64,000 nucleotides of DNA from Heyndrickxia vini (GCF_016772275.1 NZ_CP065425.1:1828653-1892652); one strand, 5' to 3'; counted from the stretch's first letter, positions 10,979-21,614 are shown. Notes: a model not told the origin generated them from the letters alone. Program-made: numbers and translations.

Positions 10979-10998
10979 TCATTTAAGGGGATGGTTAT

Positions 10999-11412
10999 AT
11001 GGAAATAGCATTAATCGCACATGATAAGAAAAAAGATGATATGCTACGTTTTATTACAGCTTATAAAAAAATTTTTGCAAAACATCGACTGTATGCAACA
11101 GGTACAACTGGAAAAAGAATAATAGAAGAAACAAAATTATCCGTTCATCGTTTTCAGTCAGGTCCATTTGGTGGAGATCAGGAAATCGGTGCATTAATCG
11201 CAAAAAATAAACTAGATATGGTGATCTTTTTTCGGGATCCATTAACTGCGCAGCCACATGAACCAGATGTTTCTGCATTAATGAGGTTATGTGATGTTTA
11301 TTCGGTTCCGCTTGCTACAAATATGGGGACAGCCGAAGTACTTATACGCGGCTTAGAAAAAGGGGACTTAGATTGGCGAAGTATTACTAGAGGTGAAACT
11401 AAAAATGAATGA
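10999..11412 (+). CDS. mgsA: Methylglyoxal synthase
   Basis: A 137-residue enzyme converting dihydroxyacetone phosphate to methylglyoxal plus phosphate, a bypass of lower glycolysis. Key motifs are ALIAHDKKK at the start, the phosphate site TGTTGK, the [11 protein letters not shown] loop with the catalytic Asp, and [12 protein letters not shown] with the conserved His. The ATG follows AAGGGGATGG. Its end overlaps bshB1 by eight bases. The proximity to the bacillithiol genes makes sense, since bacillithiol is used to detoxify methylglyoxal in Bacillus. Confidence 0.97.
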   Translation: MEIALIAHDKKKDDMLRFITAYKKIFAKHRLYATGTTGKRIIEETKLSVHRFQSGPFGGDQEIGALIAKNKLDMVIFFRDPLTAQPHEPDVSALMRLCDVYSVPLATNMGTAEVLIRGLEKGDLDWRSITRGETKNE

Positions 11413-12109
11413 AAAAATAGATATTCTTGCGTTTGGTGCCCATGCAGATGATGTTGAGATTGGAATGGGAGCTTCTATCGCAAAATGGTCTTCAGAAGGC
11501 AAATCAGTCGTCATATGTGACTTAACTGAAGCTGAATTATCTTCTAATGGAACAGTGGCAAATAGAAAAAAAGAGGCCATCGATGCAGCAAACCTTTTAG
11601 GAGTAAAAGAAAGGGTTTCTCTTACAATCCCAGACCGTGGGCTTTACATAAATAACGATCATATACAAAAGGTTGTAGAAATTATTCGAACATACAAACC
11701 ATCTATAATTTTTGCTCCCTATTTTGAAGATAGGCATCCGGATCATGGGAATTGTGCGTATTTAGTGAAAGAAGCCGTATTTTCAGCGGGAATTCGGAAA
11801 TTTACAACAGGCTTATTAGAGGCACATAAGGCAAAAAATTTATACTATTATATGATTAATGGATTTCATAAACCTGATTTTGTCATAGATATCACTTCTT
11901 TTATGGAACATAAAGTTGCAAGTTTGAATGCCTATCAAAGCCAATTTGTACAAATGGACAATGGAGTGAAAACCCCGTTAACCGAAGGATATATTGAAAG
12001 TGTGAAAGCAAGGGAAAGAATGTTCGGAAAAGAGGTTGGCGTAACTTATGGGGAAGGTTTTAAGGTTACTAAGCCTCTATTATTAAATATGGATGTGTTG
12101 GGTGAATGA
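11405..12109 (+). CDS. bshB1: Bacillithiol biosynthesis N-acetylglucosaminyl-malate deacetylase BshB1
   Basis: A 234-residue zinc-dependent LmbE/PIG-L-type deacetylase that removes the acetyl group from GlcNAc-malate, the second step of bacillithiol synthesis. The zinc site is seen in [10 protein letters not shown] and DRHPDHGN. The ATG at 11405 is chosen because AGAGGTG (11389-11395) sits nine bases before it; a GTG at 11393 is buried in that ribosome site. It overlaps mgsA by 8 bases and bshA by 4 (ATGA), pointing to translational coupling. Confidence 0.96.
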   Translation: MNEKIDILAFGAHADDVEIGMGASIAKWSSEGKSVVICDLTEAELSSNGTVANRKKEAIDAANLLGVKERVSLTIPDRGLYINNDHIQKVVEIIRTYKPSIIFAPYFEDRHPDHGNCAYLVKEAVFSAGIRKFTTGLLEAHKAKNLYYYMINGFHKPDFVIDITSFMEHKVASLNAYQSQFVQMDNGVKTPLTEGYIESVKARERMFGKEVGVTYGEGFKVTKPLLLNMDVLGE

Positions 12110-13260
12110 AAAAAAAGTTAAAAATAGGTATAACTTGTTACCCTACTGTAGGAGGATCCGGTGTAATTGCCACCGAATTGGGTAAATTTCTTGCTGAAAG
12201 AGGTCATGAAATTCATTTCATCACATCAAGCATACCGTTTCGATTAAATAAAATGTATCATAATATTTACTTTCATCAAGTGGAGGTAAATCAATATGCA
12301 GTCTTTCAATATCCTCCATATGATATCGCGTTAGCTAGTAAAATGGCAGAAGTCATAAAACGAGAAAAATTAGATATACTTCATGTACATTATGCGATGC
12401 CGCATGCGGTTTGTGCTATTTTAGGGAAACAAATGGCAGGTACAAATGTGAAACTTGTTACTACTCTCCACGGAACAGACATTACAGTATTAGGTTATGA
12501 TCCGTCATTAACAGAAGCAATTCGATTTGGAATTGAACAATCAGATTATGTTACAGCGGTTTCAAAAGCATTAGTACATCAAACAAATGAATTAATCCAG
12601 CCAAATAAGTACATAGATACTGTTTATAATTTTATTGATGAAAGAATATATAAAAAAATAGATTCGATGTATTTAAAATCGGAATACGGTATTTCTTCTG
12701 ATGAAAAAGTATTAATCCATGTCTCGAATTTTCGGAATGTAAAAAGGGTTCCAGATGTTGTTAAAATGTTCGCAAAAGTAAGAGAGCGTATTCCCGCGAA
12801 ATTACTTCTTGTCGGAGATGGACCTGAAATGACGATTATTTGTAAACTTGTTCAGGAATTAAATTTGACTAACGATGTTTTATTGTTAGGGAAGCAAGAT
12901 AACTTAGAGGAATTGTATTCGATCAGTGATTTAATGTTGTTGTTATCACAAAAAGAGAGCTTTGGGTTAGTTGCCTTAGAAGCTATGGCCTGTGGTGTTC
13001 CTTGTATCGGAACAAATATAGGGGGCATCCCTGAAGTAATTACAGATGAATATAATGGATTTATTTGTGAATTAGGCGATATTAATACAATGGCAGAACG
13101 AGCACTAACACTTTTAATGGATGAAAAACTTCATCAACAATTTTCTCGAAATGCACTTGAAAGTGTACGTGCAAGGTTTTTATCAAAAAATATTGTAAAT
13201 CAATATGAAGAAATTTATTATCGTCTTCAATTAGAAAATGAAAAGGTGGAAATGGAATGA
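12106..13260 (+). CDS. bshA: Bacillithiol biosynthesis glycosyltransferase BshA
   Basis: A 384-residue GT-B glycosyltransferase (GT4 type) that joins UDP-GlcNAc and L-malate, the first step of bacillithiol synthesis. The N-terminal glycine loop CYPTVGGSG, the catalytic His region TTLHGTDIT, and the C-terminal nucleotide-sugar site [16 protein letters not shown] are all intact. It starts by ATGA overlap with bshB1 and ends by ATGA overlap with cca, so these three genes are almost certainly on one transcript. bshC, the last step, is not in this window, as in B. subtilis. Confidence 0.97.
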   Translation: MKKKLKIGITCYPTVGGSGVIATELGKFLAERGHEIHFITSSIPFRLNKMYHNIYFHQVEVNQYAVFQYPPYDIALASKMAEVIKREKLDILHVHYAMPHAVCAILGKQMAGTNVKLVTTLHGTDITVLGYDPSLTEAIRFGIEQSDYVTAVSKALVHQTNELIQPNKYIDTVYNFIDERIYKKIDSMYLKSEYGISSDEKVLIHVSNFRNVKRVPDVVKMFAKVRERIPAKLLLVGDGPEMTIICKLVQELNLTNDVLLLGKQDNLEELYSISDLMLLLSQKESFGLVALEAMACGVPCIGTNIGGIPEVITDEYNGFICELGDINTMAERALTLLMDEKLHQQFSRNALESVRARFLSKNIVNQYEEIYYRLQLENEKVEME

Positions 13261-14465
13261 ATGAACCATTCCTAAGTGCAAAACCAATTATTCAAAAATT
13301 GGAAGAACAGAGTTTTGAAGCATATTTTGTTGGAGGTTCAGTCCGAGATTATTTATTAAATCGTTCCATTGCCGATGTTGATATTGCAACATCAGCAACA
13401 CCGGAGGAAGTGAAAAGTATTTTCCCGGTTACGGTTGATACAGGTATTGAACACGGAACAGTATTAGTCATTTATAATGGAAAAGGTTATGAAGTGACAA
13501 CCTTCAGAACTGAGACTGAATATATCGATCATCGCCGTCCGGAAACAGTAAAATTTATCCGCTCTTTAACTGAAGATTTAAAACGACGTGATTTTACAAT
13601 GAACGCGATCGCGATGAATATACACGGTGAAATAATTGACCCATTTCACGGTCGTCTTGCCCTACAAAACCGAATGATAGAGTGCGTCGGAAATGCAAAT
13701 GAACGATTTCAAGAAGATGCGTTAAGAATGATGAGAGCAATTCGATTTGTAAGCCAATTAAACTTTTCATTAGAAAATGAAACGAAGATTGCAATTAAGG
13801 CAAATGCGCAGCTCTTACAACATATTGCAGTCGAACGGATTTTCCAAGAGTGTACAAAACTTTTCCAAGGCAAAAATAAAAATCAGGCAATCCAATTTTT
13901 ATACGAATGTAATCTGTGGAACTATTTACCTGAATTAAAAAATCATCAAGACCTTCTTCCATGCTTTCAAAAATGGGAAATTAATCACTTATCAGAGAAG
14001 CAAGTATGGTTATTGTTGCTTTTTCTTTCAAAAACGAATAATCCAACAGGTTTTTTAAAATCATGGAGAATGCCGACAAAGAAAATAAGTTATTTATCAA
14101 AAGCGTTGTTTTTTTTACATAAAAGGTTGAAAGAGGAATGGACCATATATTCACACTATCAAGCAACGAAAGAAATTTCAATAGACGTAGAGTCGGTCTA
14201 TCAAATGATCCAAAATCAATCAGGTGAAAATATCGAACAAAAGATTAGTGAAATATTTTTGTCAATGCCCATTCAAAAGCCTGAAGAAATGAAAGTGACA
14301 GGTGCTGATTTAATGTTATGGTTTGATCGCCCTGGAGGACCATGGATTAAGCGAGCACTAGAAATGATTGAAAAAGCCATATTGCAAAAAAAGGTTTCCA
14401 ATGAAAAGGGAGCGATAAAGGGGTGGATCTTAACATGCAATCTCCAACAAGAAAAAGATTGCTAG
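13257..14465 (+). CDS. cca: CCA tRNA nucleotidyltransferase
   Basis: A 402-residue class II nucleotidyltransferase that adds CCA to tRNA 3' ends without a template. The head domain has GGSVRDYLL and the metal-binding DVDIAT motif; [10 protein letters not shown] and [12 protein letters not shown] follow, as in bacterial CCA-adding enzymes; the C-terminal half is the variable helical tail. It starts within the last codons of bshA (ATGA) and its 3' end overlaps birA by 31 bases, in a different frame. Family assignment is firm. Confidence 0.96.
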   Translation: MNEPFLSAKPIIQKLEEQSFEAYFVGGSVRDYLLNRSIADVDIATSATPEEVKSIFPVTVDTGIEHGTVLVIYNGKGYEVTTFRTETEYIDHRRPETVKFIRSLTEDLKRRDFTMNAIAMNIHGEIIDPFHGRLALQNRMIECVGNANERFQEDALRMMRAIRFVSQLNFSLENETKIAIKANAQLLQHIAVERIFQECTKLFQGKNKNQAIQFLYECNLWNYLPELKNHQDLLPCFQKWEINHLSEKQVWLLLLFLSKTNNPTGFLKSWRMPTKKISYLSKALFFLHKRLKEEWTIYSHYQATKEISIDVESVYQMIQNQSGENIEQKISEIFLSMPIQKPEEMKVTGADLMLWFDRPGGPWIKRALEMIEKAILQKKVSNEKGAIKGWILTCNLQQEKDC

Positions 14466-15418
14466 AGGCATTTACAGAGGCAAATGGAGATTTTTTATCA
14501 GGACAAGCACTAGCGGATATTTTAGGTTGTTCAAGGACGGCGGTTTGGAAGCATATTGAAGAATTACGAAAAGAAGGCTTTGAATTAGAAGCTGTCCGGA
14601 AAAGAGGATACAGAATCGTTTCAACTGAAGATCGTGTAACAGAAAATGAAATAAGCCTTGGCCTTAGCACAAAGTTTATTGGGCATGAAATTCATTTTTT
14701 AGATTCAACCGACTCCACCCAAAAGGTAGCACATCAACTATCACAGGAGGGCTGTCCAGAAGGAACAATCGTCATAGCTGAGGAACAAAAAAATGGAAGA
14801 GGCAGGTTGACAAGGCATTGGCATTCTCCGAAATACACGGGTGTATGGATGAGTATTGTTTTAAGGCCCACCCTCCCTCCACAAAAGGCTCCTCAATTTA
14901 CCCTAATCACGGCAATAGCTGTTGTGCAGGCAATAGAGGAGTTGACGAGTGTACTTCCAGAAATTAAATGGCCAAATGATATATTGATTAATGGGAAAAA
15001 AGTTACGGGAATTTTAACTGAATTACAAGCAGATGTTGATAAAATTGATTCCATTATTATAGGGATTGGTATTAACGTCAATCAACAGTTAACAGATTTT
15101 CCGGATGAGCTTCAATCTATTGCGACATCTTTAGCGATAGAAAGCGGTCGGAAAATTACCCGTGCAAAACTAATACAATGCATTTTAATAAAATTAGAAA
15201 AGTATTATCATCTTTATTTAGAAAAGGGGTTTGCCCCTCTTAAAATTTTATGGGAAAGCTATGCAATTAGTATTGGTAAAGAAATAGTTGCCCGCACGGT
15301 AACGGGAACAATTACTGGAAGAGCAATAGGCATTACAGAGGAAGGAATTTTGAAAATTGAAGATCATTCCGGATTAACACATGAAATTTATTCCGCAGAT
15401 ATTGAAATTAAGAAATAA
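14435..15418 (+). CDS. birA: Biotin-protein ligase and biotin operon repressor BirA
   Basis: A bifunctional 327-residue protein. Residues about 5-65 are a winged helix-turn-helix (QALADILGCSRTAVWKHIEEL) that binds biotin operators; the rest is the ligase, with GRGRLTRHW (biotinyl-AMP loop), KWPNDI and KVTGILTE. It activates biotin and attaches it to carboxylases. The ATG at 14435 is preferred to GTG at 14423 because AAAGGGGTGG lies at 14418-14427. It closes the ypjD-to-birA operon; a hairpin with a T tract lies about 155 bases downstream. Confidence 0.96.
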   Translation: MQSPTRKRLLEAFTEANGDFLSGQALADILGCSRTAVWKHIEELRKEGFELEAVRKRGYRIVSTEDRVTENEISLGLSTKFIGHEIHFLDSTDSTQKVAHQLSQEGCPEGTIVIAEEQKNGRGRLTRHWHSPKYTGVWMSIVLRPTLPPQKAPQFTLITAIAVVQAIEELTSVLPEIKWPNDILINGKKVTGILTELQADVDKIDSIIIGIGINVNQQLTDFPDELQSIATSLAIESGRKITRAKLIQCILIKLEKYYHLYLEKGFAPLKILWESYAISIGKEIVARTVTGTITGRAIGITEEGILKIEDHSGLTHEIYSADIEIKK

Positions 15419-15479
15419 AATGATAGTGTCAATTTATTTTATTTGGTATACTTTTTATCGGGTAGTATCCATTGGAACT

Positions 15480-15675
15480 GCACCTTGCTTTAACTGTTAA
15501 TAATTTCATAGTGTTCTGCCTTGATCCAAAATGGACGGGGACAGAGGGTCGAGATTTAATGTGAATGATAATGGGGTCCTTCTGCCGGTCAGAATGACTC
15601 CTTTTTGCTTTAAATAAATGATATCTCGGTTGGTGTTTTTAAATTAAACTCCAACATGAATTTCTAAAGCAAGGT
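15480..15675. repeat. Inverted-repeat-bounded block upstream of panB
   Basis: Outer arms GCACCTTGCTTTA (15480-15492) and TAAAGCAAGGT (15665-15675) can pair over 11 bases. They may form the closing stem of a large RNA fold or be the ends of a miniature element. No target-site duplication is seen. Confidence 0.4.
15573..15606 (+). terminator. Possible terminator of the birA operon
   Basis: GGGGTCCTTCTG (15573-15584) pairs with CAGAATGACTCC (15590-15601) with one mismatch and a wobble, and is followed by TTTTT. It lies 155 bases past birA and about 130 before panB, so it could end the upstream operon or act in the panB leader. Confidence 0.5.
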
Positions 15676-15735
15676 CGCATTTGTTCAAGCTACTTTCTTA
15701 TGAAGTCACCTATTGACAAAAAAGGAGGAAAAAGC

Positions 15736-16569
15736 ATGAAACAAACGACTGATTTTTTGAAAATGAAAGAAATGAATGAAAAAATCGCGATGGTTACAGC
15801 GTATGATCTTCCTACAGCAAAATTATCAGAAGAAGCGGGAATTGACATCATTCTCGTTGGTGATTCGTTAGGTATGGTTGTTCTAGGATATGATTCTACA
15901 GTACCCGTTACGATCGATGATATGGTTCACCATACGAAAGCAGTAAAACGGGGAGCGACGTCCACATTTGTTGTTACCGATATGCCATTTATGACCTACC
16001 ATTTAAACCGCGAAGCAACATTAACAGCAGCAGCAAAAATCATTCAAGATGGTGGAGCAAATGCTGTTAAAGTGGAAGGTAGCGGAATCGTAATTCAAAT
16101 GATTAAAGCGCTTACTACATCCGGAATACCTGTAATGGCACATCTTGGACTGACCCCGCAAACTGTCGGTGTATTAGGTGGATATAAAGTTCAAGGCAAA
16201 ACTGCAGAAGCTGCTAATCAATTAATCGAAGATGCCTTAAAGTGTGAGGAAGCAGGTGCATTTGCCTTAGTTTTAGAATGTGTTCCGAAACAGTTGGCAG
16301 ATAAAGTAAGCAAGCGTCTTTCAATCCCTGTCATTGGTATTGGGGCAGGTGCCGATGTTGATGGTCAAGTGTTAGTTTTTCATGATTTGGTTAGATTAGG
16401 TGTAGATCGAGTGCCGAAATTTGTAAAAACTTATGCAGATGCAAATGAAATGATAAATCAAGGCTTAAAAAAGTATGTTCAAGAAGTGAAATCGTTGCAA
16501 TTTCCGGAGGAAAAACATAGCTTTACGATGAAACAAGAAGAATTGTCCGCTTTATATGGAGGAAAATAA
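15736..16569 (+). CDS. panB: 3-methyl-2-oxobutanoate hydroxymethyltransferase
   Basis: A 277-residue TIM-barrel enzyme that adds a one-carbon unit from methylenetetrahydrofolate to alpha-ketoisovalerate, the first committed step to pantothenate and coenzyme A. The magnesium and substrate motifs [25 protein letters not shown] and VKVEGS are present, and AHLGLTPQ lies in the second half. The ATG at 15736 follows AAAGGAGGAAAAA; the open frame starting at 15700 has no ribosome site. panC begins one base after the stop. Confidence 0.97.
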   Translation: MKQTTDFLKMKEMNEKIAMVTAYDLPTAKLSEEAGIDIILVGDSLGMVVLGYDSTVPVTIDDMVHHTKAVKRGATSTFVVTDMPFMTYHLNREATLTAAAKIIQDGGANAVKVEGSGIVIQMIKALTTSGIPVMAHLGLTPQTVGVLGGYKVQGKTAEAANQLIEDALKCEEAGAFALVLECVPKQLADKVSKRLSIPVIGIGAGADVDGQVLVFHDLVRLGVDRVPKFVKTYADANEMINQGLKKYVQEVKSLQFPEEKHSFTMKQEELSALYGGK

Positions 16570-16570
16570 A

Positions 16571-17416
16571 ATGAACGTAATTACTAACAGAGTAGAAATG
16601 AATCAAATTGTGAAAAATTACAAATGTAACGCGAAGACAATTGGATTTATTCCGACAATGGGATTTTTACATGATGGTCATCTCACTTTAGTAAAGAAGG
16701 CGAAACTGGAAAATGACATTACAATCATGAGCATTTTTGTAAACCCTACTCAGTTTGGACCGAATGAAGATTTCGAATCATATCCAAGGGATTTTGAACG
16801 GGATGAACGTTTAGCGGAAGCAGCGGGCGTTGATTATATATTCGCTCCATCTGTAGAAGAGATGTATCCAAATGAAATGGGGAACCAACTGTCAGTTTTA
16901 AAAAGGACAAATGTTCTCTGCGGGAAAAGTCGTGAAGGGCATTTTGATGGAGTCGTAACTGTTTTATCAAAATTATTTCATATCATTACCCCTGATAAGG
17001 CTTATTTTGGGATTAAAGATGCACAACAAGTAGCGGTTGTAAAAGGTCTCGTACATGATTACTTTTTTCCGATTGAAATTGTAGCGGTTGAGACTGTAAG
17101 AGAATTAGACGGATTGGCGAAAAGTTCAAGAAATGTGTATTTATCAGATAATGAAAGAAAAGAGGTACCGGCATTATATAAAAGTTTATTAATGGCGAAA
17201 AGCGAAATAATGAACGGTGAAAAGGCGCCAGAAAAAATAATTGCAAAAGTAAAAGAGTATATTACAAAAAACACAAGTGGGATCATTGATTATATAGAAA
17301 TATATTCGTATCCTACACTTGAAAGATTAGATAATATGAATGGTAAAATTATCATCGCTATAGCTGTGAAATTTTCCAAGGCTCGGTTAATCGACAACAT
17401 CATATTGGATGTATAG
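16571..17416 (+). CDS. panC: Pantothenate synthetase (pantoate-beta-alanine ligase)
   Basis: A 281-residue ligase joining pantoate and beta-alanine with ATP. The nucleotidyltransferase signature is present: [10 protein letters not shown] near the start (HxGH) and a SSRNVYLS segment equivalent to the KMSKS-like loop; [14 protein letters not shown] binds pantoate. I use the ATG at 16571 because GGAGG lies at 16558-16562 with correct spacing; an in-frame ATG at 16556 would include that ribosome site. It lies between panB and panD in the usual Bacillus operon. Confidence 0.97.
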   Translation: MNVITNRVEMNQIVKNYKCNAKTIGFIPTMGFLHDGHLTLVKKAKLENDITIMSIFVNPTQFGPNEDFESYPRDFERDERLAEAAGVDYIFAPSVEEMYPNEMGNQLSVLKRTNVLCGKSREGHFDGVVTVLSKLFHIITPDKAYFGIKDAQQVAVVKGLVHDYFFPIEIVAVETVRELDGLAKSSRNVYLSDNERKEVPALYKSLLMAKSEIMNGEKAPEKIIAKVKEYITKNTSGIIDYIEIYSYPTLERLDNMNGKIIIAIAVKFSKARLIDNIILDV

Positions 17417-17439
17417 CAATAAATAAAGGGGGAAACATC

Positions 17440-17823
17440 ATGTTTCGCACAATGATGAATGGAAAAATCCATCGTGCAACCGTTACGGAAGCAAATTTAA
17501 ATTATGTGGGAAGTATAACAATTGATGAAGATATACTAGATGCAGTTGGCATGGTCGCAAATGAAAAAGTTCAAATTGTTAATAATAACAATGGGGCTAG
17601 ATTTGAAACATATATCATTCCGGGTATGCGCGGAAGTGGTGTCATATGTTTGAATGGGGCTGCAGCAAGATTAGTTCATGTTGGAGATATTGTCATTATC
17701 ATCTCATATGCATTCGTCCAAGAGGAAAATGTAAATAAACATCAACCAAAAATTGCTTTACTTGATGAAAGTAATCGGATTACACAAATGATTTCCTATG
17801 AACCTGAAGCCACTATTTTATAA
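17440..17823 (+). CDS. panD: Aspartate 1-decarboxylase
   Basis: A 127-residue pyruvoyl enzyme that makes beta-alanine from aspartate for PanC. The self-cleavage site is intact at Gly24-Ser25 (NYVGSITI), where Ser25 becomes the pyruvoyl group. Further motifs include [11 protein letters not shown] and LNGAAARL. The ATG follows AAAGGGGGAAA. A strong terminator follows, so panBCD is a complete pantothenate operon in this window. Confidence 0.97.
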   Translation: MFRTMMNGKIHRATVTEANLNYVGSITIDEDILDAVGMVANEKVQIVNNNNGARFETYIIPGMRGSGVICLNGAAARLVHVGDIVIIISYAFVQEENVNKHQPKIALLDESNRITQMISYEPEATIL

Positions 17824-17834
17824 TTTTGAGAAAG

Positions 17835-17865
17835 CCGTATCAAAATAATTTTTGATACGGTTTTT
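17835..17865 (+). terminator. Terminator of the panBCD operon
   Basis: A 10-bp stem CCGTATCAAA (17835-17844) and TTTGATACGG (17851-17860) followed by TTTTT, 12 bases after the panD stop. Confidence 0.93.
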
Positions 17866-17941
17866 AACTTTAATAAAAGTGTATTGTAAAGCCTTTTATG
17901 GTAGACTTATAAAATAATGTTTGAGACGTAAGGTGATTTTA

Positions 17942-20749
17942 ATGACAAATCGTTTTGTAATAATAGATATAGAAACAACAGGAAATTCATCAAAAAAAGG
18001 CGATAGGATAATTCAAATAGCGGCTGTTATCATTGAAAACGGGCAGATTGTTGATCAGTATAATACTTTTGTCAATCCTTGTACAACGATTCCCGTATTT
18101 ATTGAGGAGTTAACAGGGATAAATGATGAAATGGTAAGGGATGCTCCTTTATTTGAAGAAATCGCTGATGATTTGTTGAAAATACTAGATGGAAGTATTT
18201 TTGTTGCCCATAATGTTTTATTTGATTTATCTTTTTTACAGGAAGAATTTAAAAGGGTTGGGCGTTCGGAGTTTATTGGATTAACTATAGATACAGTGGA
18301 GCTGTCGAGGGTATTATTTCCATCTTCTGATAGCTTTAAGCTTTTCGATCTAACAGAAAGTTTTTCAATTCACCATGAAAGGCCACATCAAGCAGATAGT
18401 GATGCATTCGTTACGGCGAAGCTTCTTCTGCACTGCATTAATTATGCCAAAAATTTACCGCTCATAACACTTGAACAATTATCATTACTTGCTGTTGGTT
18501 TGAAAAGTAATATAGAGGTACTATTTGAAAAAATCCTCCGAAGGAAAAAGAAGCATATTGAAAATTTACCGGAACATTTAGAAGTATATAGAGGCATTGC
18601 ATTACGCAAAAAAAAGAAAAAACATATTCAAAGAAACTATCGTGAAAAATACGAATATCCGATTACTCCGGATGAAAAAGAAAAATTGATGTCTTCAGCT
18701 ATAAAGAAATTTGAAGTTAGAGATGGACAGTTTGAGATGATGGATACCGTATATGAGTCTTTGCGTTTAAAAAAAGCAGCATTGATAGAAGCAGGCACTG
18801 GAGTAGGAAAATCTCTAGGATATTTACTTCCAAGCCTATATCAAAGCATACGAGAAAATAAGCCGATTCTTATAAGCACTTATACGGTTCAATTACAGGA
18901 GCAATTACTGCAAAATGAAGTAAAGAAATTAGAAGAAATGCTTCCATTTGATTTCAAAACTGTTTTATTAAAAGGAAGACAGCATTACATAAATTTATTT
19001 TTGTTCGAACAAACGTTACATGATGTGGATACACAATATGATGAAATACTTTCGAAAATGCAAATTTTAGTATGGCTTACAAATACTGAAACGGGCGATA
19101 TAGATGAGATTAATCTATCCAGCGGGGGCAAGTTATTTTGGAACCGAATTAAACATGATGGTTGGCATTTGAAAGATAAGGATCCATGGATTTCAAGAGA
19201 TTTTTATTTATACGCAAGGAGAGAGGCGGAAAATGCCGATCTAGTCATTACCAATCATGCCATGATGCTCATAGACTTTAAACAGGAATCATCTCTTTTT
19301 CGTACATTTGATTACGTTCTTATTGATGAGGCCCATCATTTTGAAAAAGCTGCAAGAAATTTTTTCGGGAAAAAAATAGAATATATTCCCTGTAAATATT
19401 TATGCAGTAAATTGGGTGCCTTTGATAAAAGACAAGTTTTTTTCCGGTTAGAAAAGCTTATTAGTTCAAAAAAAATTACTCCTAAAACACCATCATTTGA
19501 ACTCGATTTCTCTATAATTGAACTGGAAAGATGTATTGAAGAATTATTTATAGGTATAGCGGATAGATTAACGTTGGAACGAAAAAAACGTGACAATCAT
19601 CAAAAAACACAACTACGTTTAGTAAATAAGTGGATGGATGATGAAAAGTGGGAGCAAGTTATATATTGTGCAAAGAAAATAATTGAAACAATTATCGAAA
19701 TAAATTCGTCTATAAATGAGCGCCTATCGAGTTTAAAACAATTAAGTGATAAAAAATTAAATGAAAAAGATAAGGCGTTTGTTGAAGAGTGTTACAGCAT
19801 TATGAACGAATTTTATGAATTACAGGAAACAATATATATGCTTTTAGTTCAACAATCAGATGATCATGTCTACTGGATTGAAGGAGACGTTAAAGCAATT
19901 CCTAATAGTATAACGATCCAATCACAACCAATTTCTGTGAAAAATCAGTTAGGTACTGAATTTTTTTCAAAAAAGAAGAGTGTTATTCTGACATCAGCAA
20001 CATTAACAGTAAATAATTCATTTAGCTTTTTCGAAAATGAATTAGGGCTAAACCACTTGGAGAATCTTGTGAAAAAGCAAATATCATCTCCATTTCACTA
20101 TAAGGATATGACCCAGTTGATTATTCCAACTGATATACCAGAGATTCTTCAGGTATCACCAACGGAATATACAGAATCAATCGCAGGTCACTTAATTGGA
20201 ATTGCACAAGCTACAAAAGGAAGAATGCTTGTCCTATTCACTTCTAATGAAATGTTAAGACAAACCCATAATTTAATGAAGGAAAGTGGGCTGTTAGAAG
20301 ATTTTATCCTAATTGCACAGGGAATAACGGCAGGAAGTAGAACTAGACTAATCAAGAATTTCCAAAAATTTGAGAAAGCAATTTTATTGGGGACAAATAG
20401 TTTTTGGGAAGGTGTAGATATACCCGGAGAGGATTTATCCTGCTTAGTCATCGTAAGATTGCCTTTTTCTCCTCCTGAAGAACCATATATTTGGGCTAAA
20501 AGCAAAGCATTAACGGAGGAAGGGAAAAATCCTTTTACAGCTTATTCATTACCAGAAGCCGTCATTCGTTTTAAACAAGGGTTTGGAAGATTAATTAGAA
20601 GAGACACTGATAAAGGAATTGTTATCGTTTTTGACCGAAGGATAGAATCAACAAAGTATGGCAAGGCATTTTTGAAATCAATACCAAAAATTCCCGTCAA
20701 ACACGCCTCGTTAAAGGAAATTATTGAAATTGTTGAAAAGTGGTTTTAA
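17942..20749 (+). CDS. dinG: DinG-family protein: DnaQ-like exonuclease fused to an XPD-like helicase
   Basis: A 935-residue cytoplasmic protein. Residues about 3-165 form a DEDDh 3'-5' exonuclease (IDIETTG, HNVLFDLSF, HQADSDA). The rest is an XPD/DinG-like superfamily 2 ATPase with Walker A AGTGVGKS at about 290, DEAH at about 462, and the C-terminal helicase motifs LGTNSFWEGVDIPGE and QGFGRLIRR. I do not see the four-Cys iron-sulfur cluster of E. coli DinG, in line with Firmicute DinG enzymes, where the S. aureus homologue acts mainly as an exonuclease. The ATG at 17942 follows TAAGGTGATTT. Same position as in B. subtilis. Confidence 0.95.
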   Translation: MTNRFVIIDIETTGNSSKKGDRIIQIAAVIIENGQIVDQYNTFVNPCTTIPVFIEELTGINDEMVRDAPLFEEIADDLLKILDGSIFVAHNVLFDLSFLQEEFKRVGRSEFIGLTIDTVELSRVLFPSSDSFKLFDLTESFSIHHERPHQADSDAFVTAKLLLHCINYAKNLPLITLEQLSLLAVGLKSNIEVLFEKILRRKKKHIENLPEHLEVYRGIALRKKKKKHIQRNYREKYEYPITPDEKEKLMSSAIKKFEVRDGQFEMMDTVYESLRLKKAALIEAGTGVGKSLGYLLPSLYQSIRENKPILISTYTVQLQEQLLQNEVKKLEEMLPFDFKTVLLKGRQHYINLFLFEQTLHDVDTQYDEILSKMQILVWLTNTETGDIDEINLSSGGKLFWNRIKHDGWHLKDKDPWISRDFYLYARREAENADLVITNHAMMLIDFKQESSLFRTFDYVLIDEAHHFEKAARNFFGKKIEYIPCKYLCSKLGAFDKRQVFFRLEKLISSKKITPKTPSFELDFSIIELERCIEELFIGIADRLTLERKKRDNHQKTQLRLVNKWMDDEKWEQVIYCAKKIIETIIEINSSINERLSSLKQLSDKKLNEKDKAFVEECYSIMNEFYELQETIYMLLVQQSDDHVYWIEGDVKAIPNSITIQSQPISVKNQLGTEFFSKKKSVILTSATLTVNNSFSFFENELGLNHLENLVKKQISSPFHYKDMTQLIIPTDIPEILQVSPTEYTESIAGHLIGIAQATKGRMLVLFTSNEMLRQTHNLMKESGLLEDFILIAQGITAGSRTRLIKNFQKFEKAILLGTNSFWEGVDIPGEDLSCLVIVRLPFSPPEEPYIWAKSKALTEEGKNPFTAYSLPEAVIRFKQGFGRLIRRDTDKGIVIVFDRRIESTKYGKAFLKSIPKIPVKHASLKEIIEIVEKWF

Positions 20750-20930
20750 ACGGAACAAAAAATACGCTGAAAGACAGCGTAAAAGTGGACTAGAAAAATT
20801 TTTTAAAATCGTAAATGTAATGATTTTTACAAGTTATTTATTGATATAATGATCATTAGCGTATTTATATTGTGGCTTTAATCAGCTATGATATTTATAA
20901 CAATATTTGTTTATTTGTAGGGGGATTTAT

Positions 20931-21101
20931 ATGGATAGTAAGATTGAAATATTATCAACGATAAAAATCGATTATCAATCTGATTTATATAAAATTGTTG
21001 ATGCCTTAAATCGAACATTAAAGCAAAAAGATTTAATGTTTGGTTTAGCCCTCGATTCAGAGGATAAAAGTAAAGCGGTTTTTACAATTTATCGTACATA
21101 A
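20931..21101 (+). CDS. ypmA: DUF4264 small protein YpmA
   Basis: A 56-residue soluble protein equal in length to B. subtilis YpmA. The ATG at 20931 follows GTAGGGGGATTTAT. No cysteine, membrane or catalytic motif is visible; the pattern KTLKQKDLMFGLALD precedes a final beta strand, suggesting a small alpha/beta fold. ypmB follows after 12 bases and aspB after that, the B. subtilis order. A TATAAT element at 20845-20850 may be part of its promoter, but I see no good -35. Confidence 0.85.
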   Translation: MDSKIEILSTIKIDYQSDLYKIVDALNRTLKQKDLMFGLALDSEDKSKAVFTIYRT

Positions 21102-21113
21102 TAGGGGTTTAAA

Positions 21114-21596
21114 ATGAAAAAATGGATTATAAGTTTCTGTTTATTGCTACTAATCGTTTTAGGATTTTCCGTAAATATTTATTATCAATCAACAAAACCG
21201 ATCAATAAAGCGGAAAGTTTCGCAAAAAAAACGGCCAAGGAAAAGGCAAACCTTGTTTCAATGGATCAGTTTTATTTATATAATGGTAATGAAAGCTATT
21301 ATATTACAGTTGGAAAGAAAAAAAATGGTGAAAAGATTGCTGTATGGATTCCTGAAAAAAATAATGACCAAGTTATTGTTGAAAAAATGTCTGATGGACT
21401 ATCGAAAAAAGATGCAATTAAAAAACTAAAGGAAAAAGAAACACCTGCAAAAATTTTAGGTAGTAGGTTAGGAATGCTAAATAATGAGCCCGTATGGGAA
21501 ATATCTTATCTTGATCAATCATCTCATTTAAACTACGCCTATATTTACTTTTTAAAGTCAAATAATAAAACACCATATATGATTTATAATATTTAA
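21114..21596 (+). CDS. ypmB: Membrane-anchored PepSY-like protein YpmB (DUF5590)
   Basis: A 160-residue protein with an N-terminal signal anchor (residues about 4-22) and an extracytoplasmic region with two repeats of a beta-alpha-beta type (around 45-95 and 100-155), in keeping with DUF5590/PepSY-like domains. The ATG follows TAGGGGTTT. It lies between ypmA and aspB as in B. subtilis, likely co-transcribed with both. No enzyme motif is visible; a role at the cell surface is inferred from topology only. Confidence 0.87.
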   Translation: MKKWIISFCLLLLIVLGFSVNIYYQSTKPINKAESFAKKTAKEKANLVSMDQFYLYNGNESYYITVGKKKNGEKIAVWIPEKNNDQVIVEKMSDGLSKKDAIKKLKEKETPAKILGSRLGMLNNEPVWEISYLDQSSHLNYAYIYFLKSNNKTPYMIYNI

Positions 21597-21614
21597 AAAA
21601 GGTGAGGAGAAATT

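Larger units (their letters stand above)
15419..15735. other. 317-base gap before panB, with inverted repeats and hairpins
   Basis: No gene was found here. The stretch holds a 13-base inverted repeat, GCACCTTGCTTTA at 15480-15492 facing TAAAGCAAGGT at 15665-15675, which encloses about 170 bases. Inside are a terminator-like hairpin (15573-15606) and a second stem (GTTGGTGTTT at 15629-15638 with AAACTCCAAC at 15646-15655, one mismatch). The inside is noticeably richer in G and C (a GGGGACAGAGGG run) than the surrounding spacers. It could be a structured leader of panB or a remnant of a small non-autonomous repeat element; flanking direct repeats are not evident. Confidence 0.5.

Noticed and set aside
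20763-20781. TACGCTG-AAAGA-CAGCGTA hairpin after dinG as terminator
   Set aside because: The stem is good but the plus strand lacks a T tract, and no minus-strand gene ends here; left out as a called terminator.
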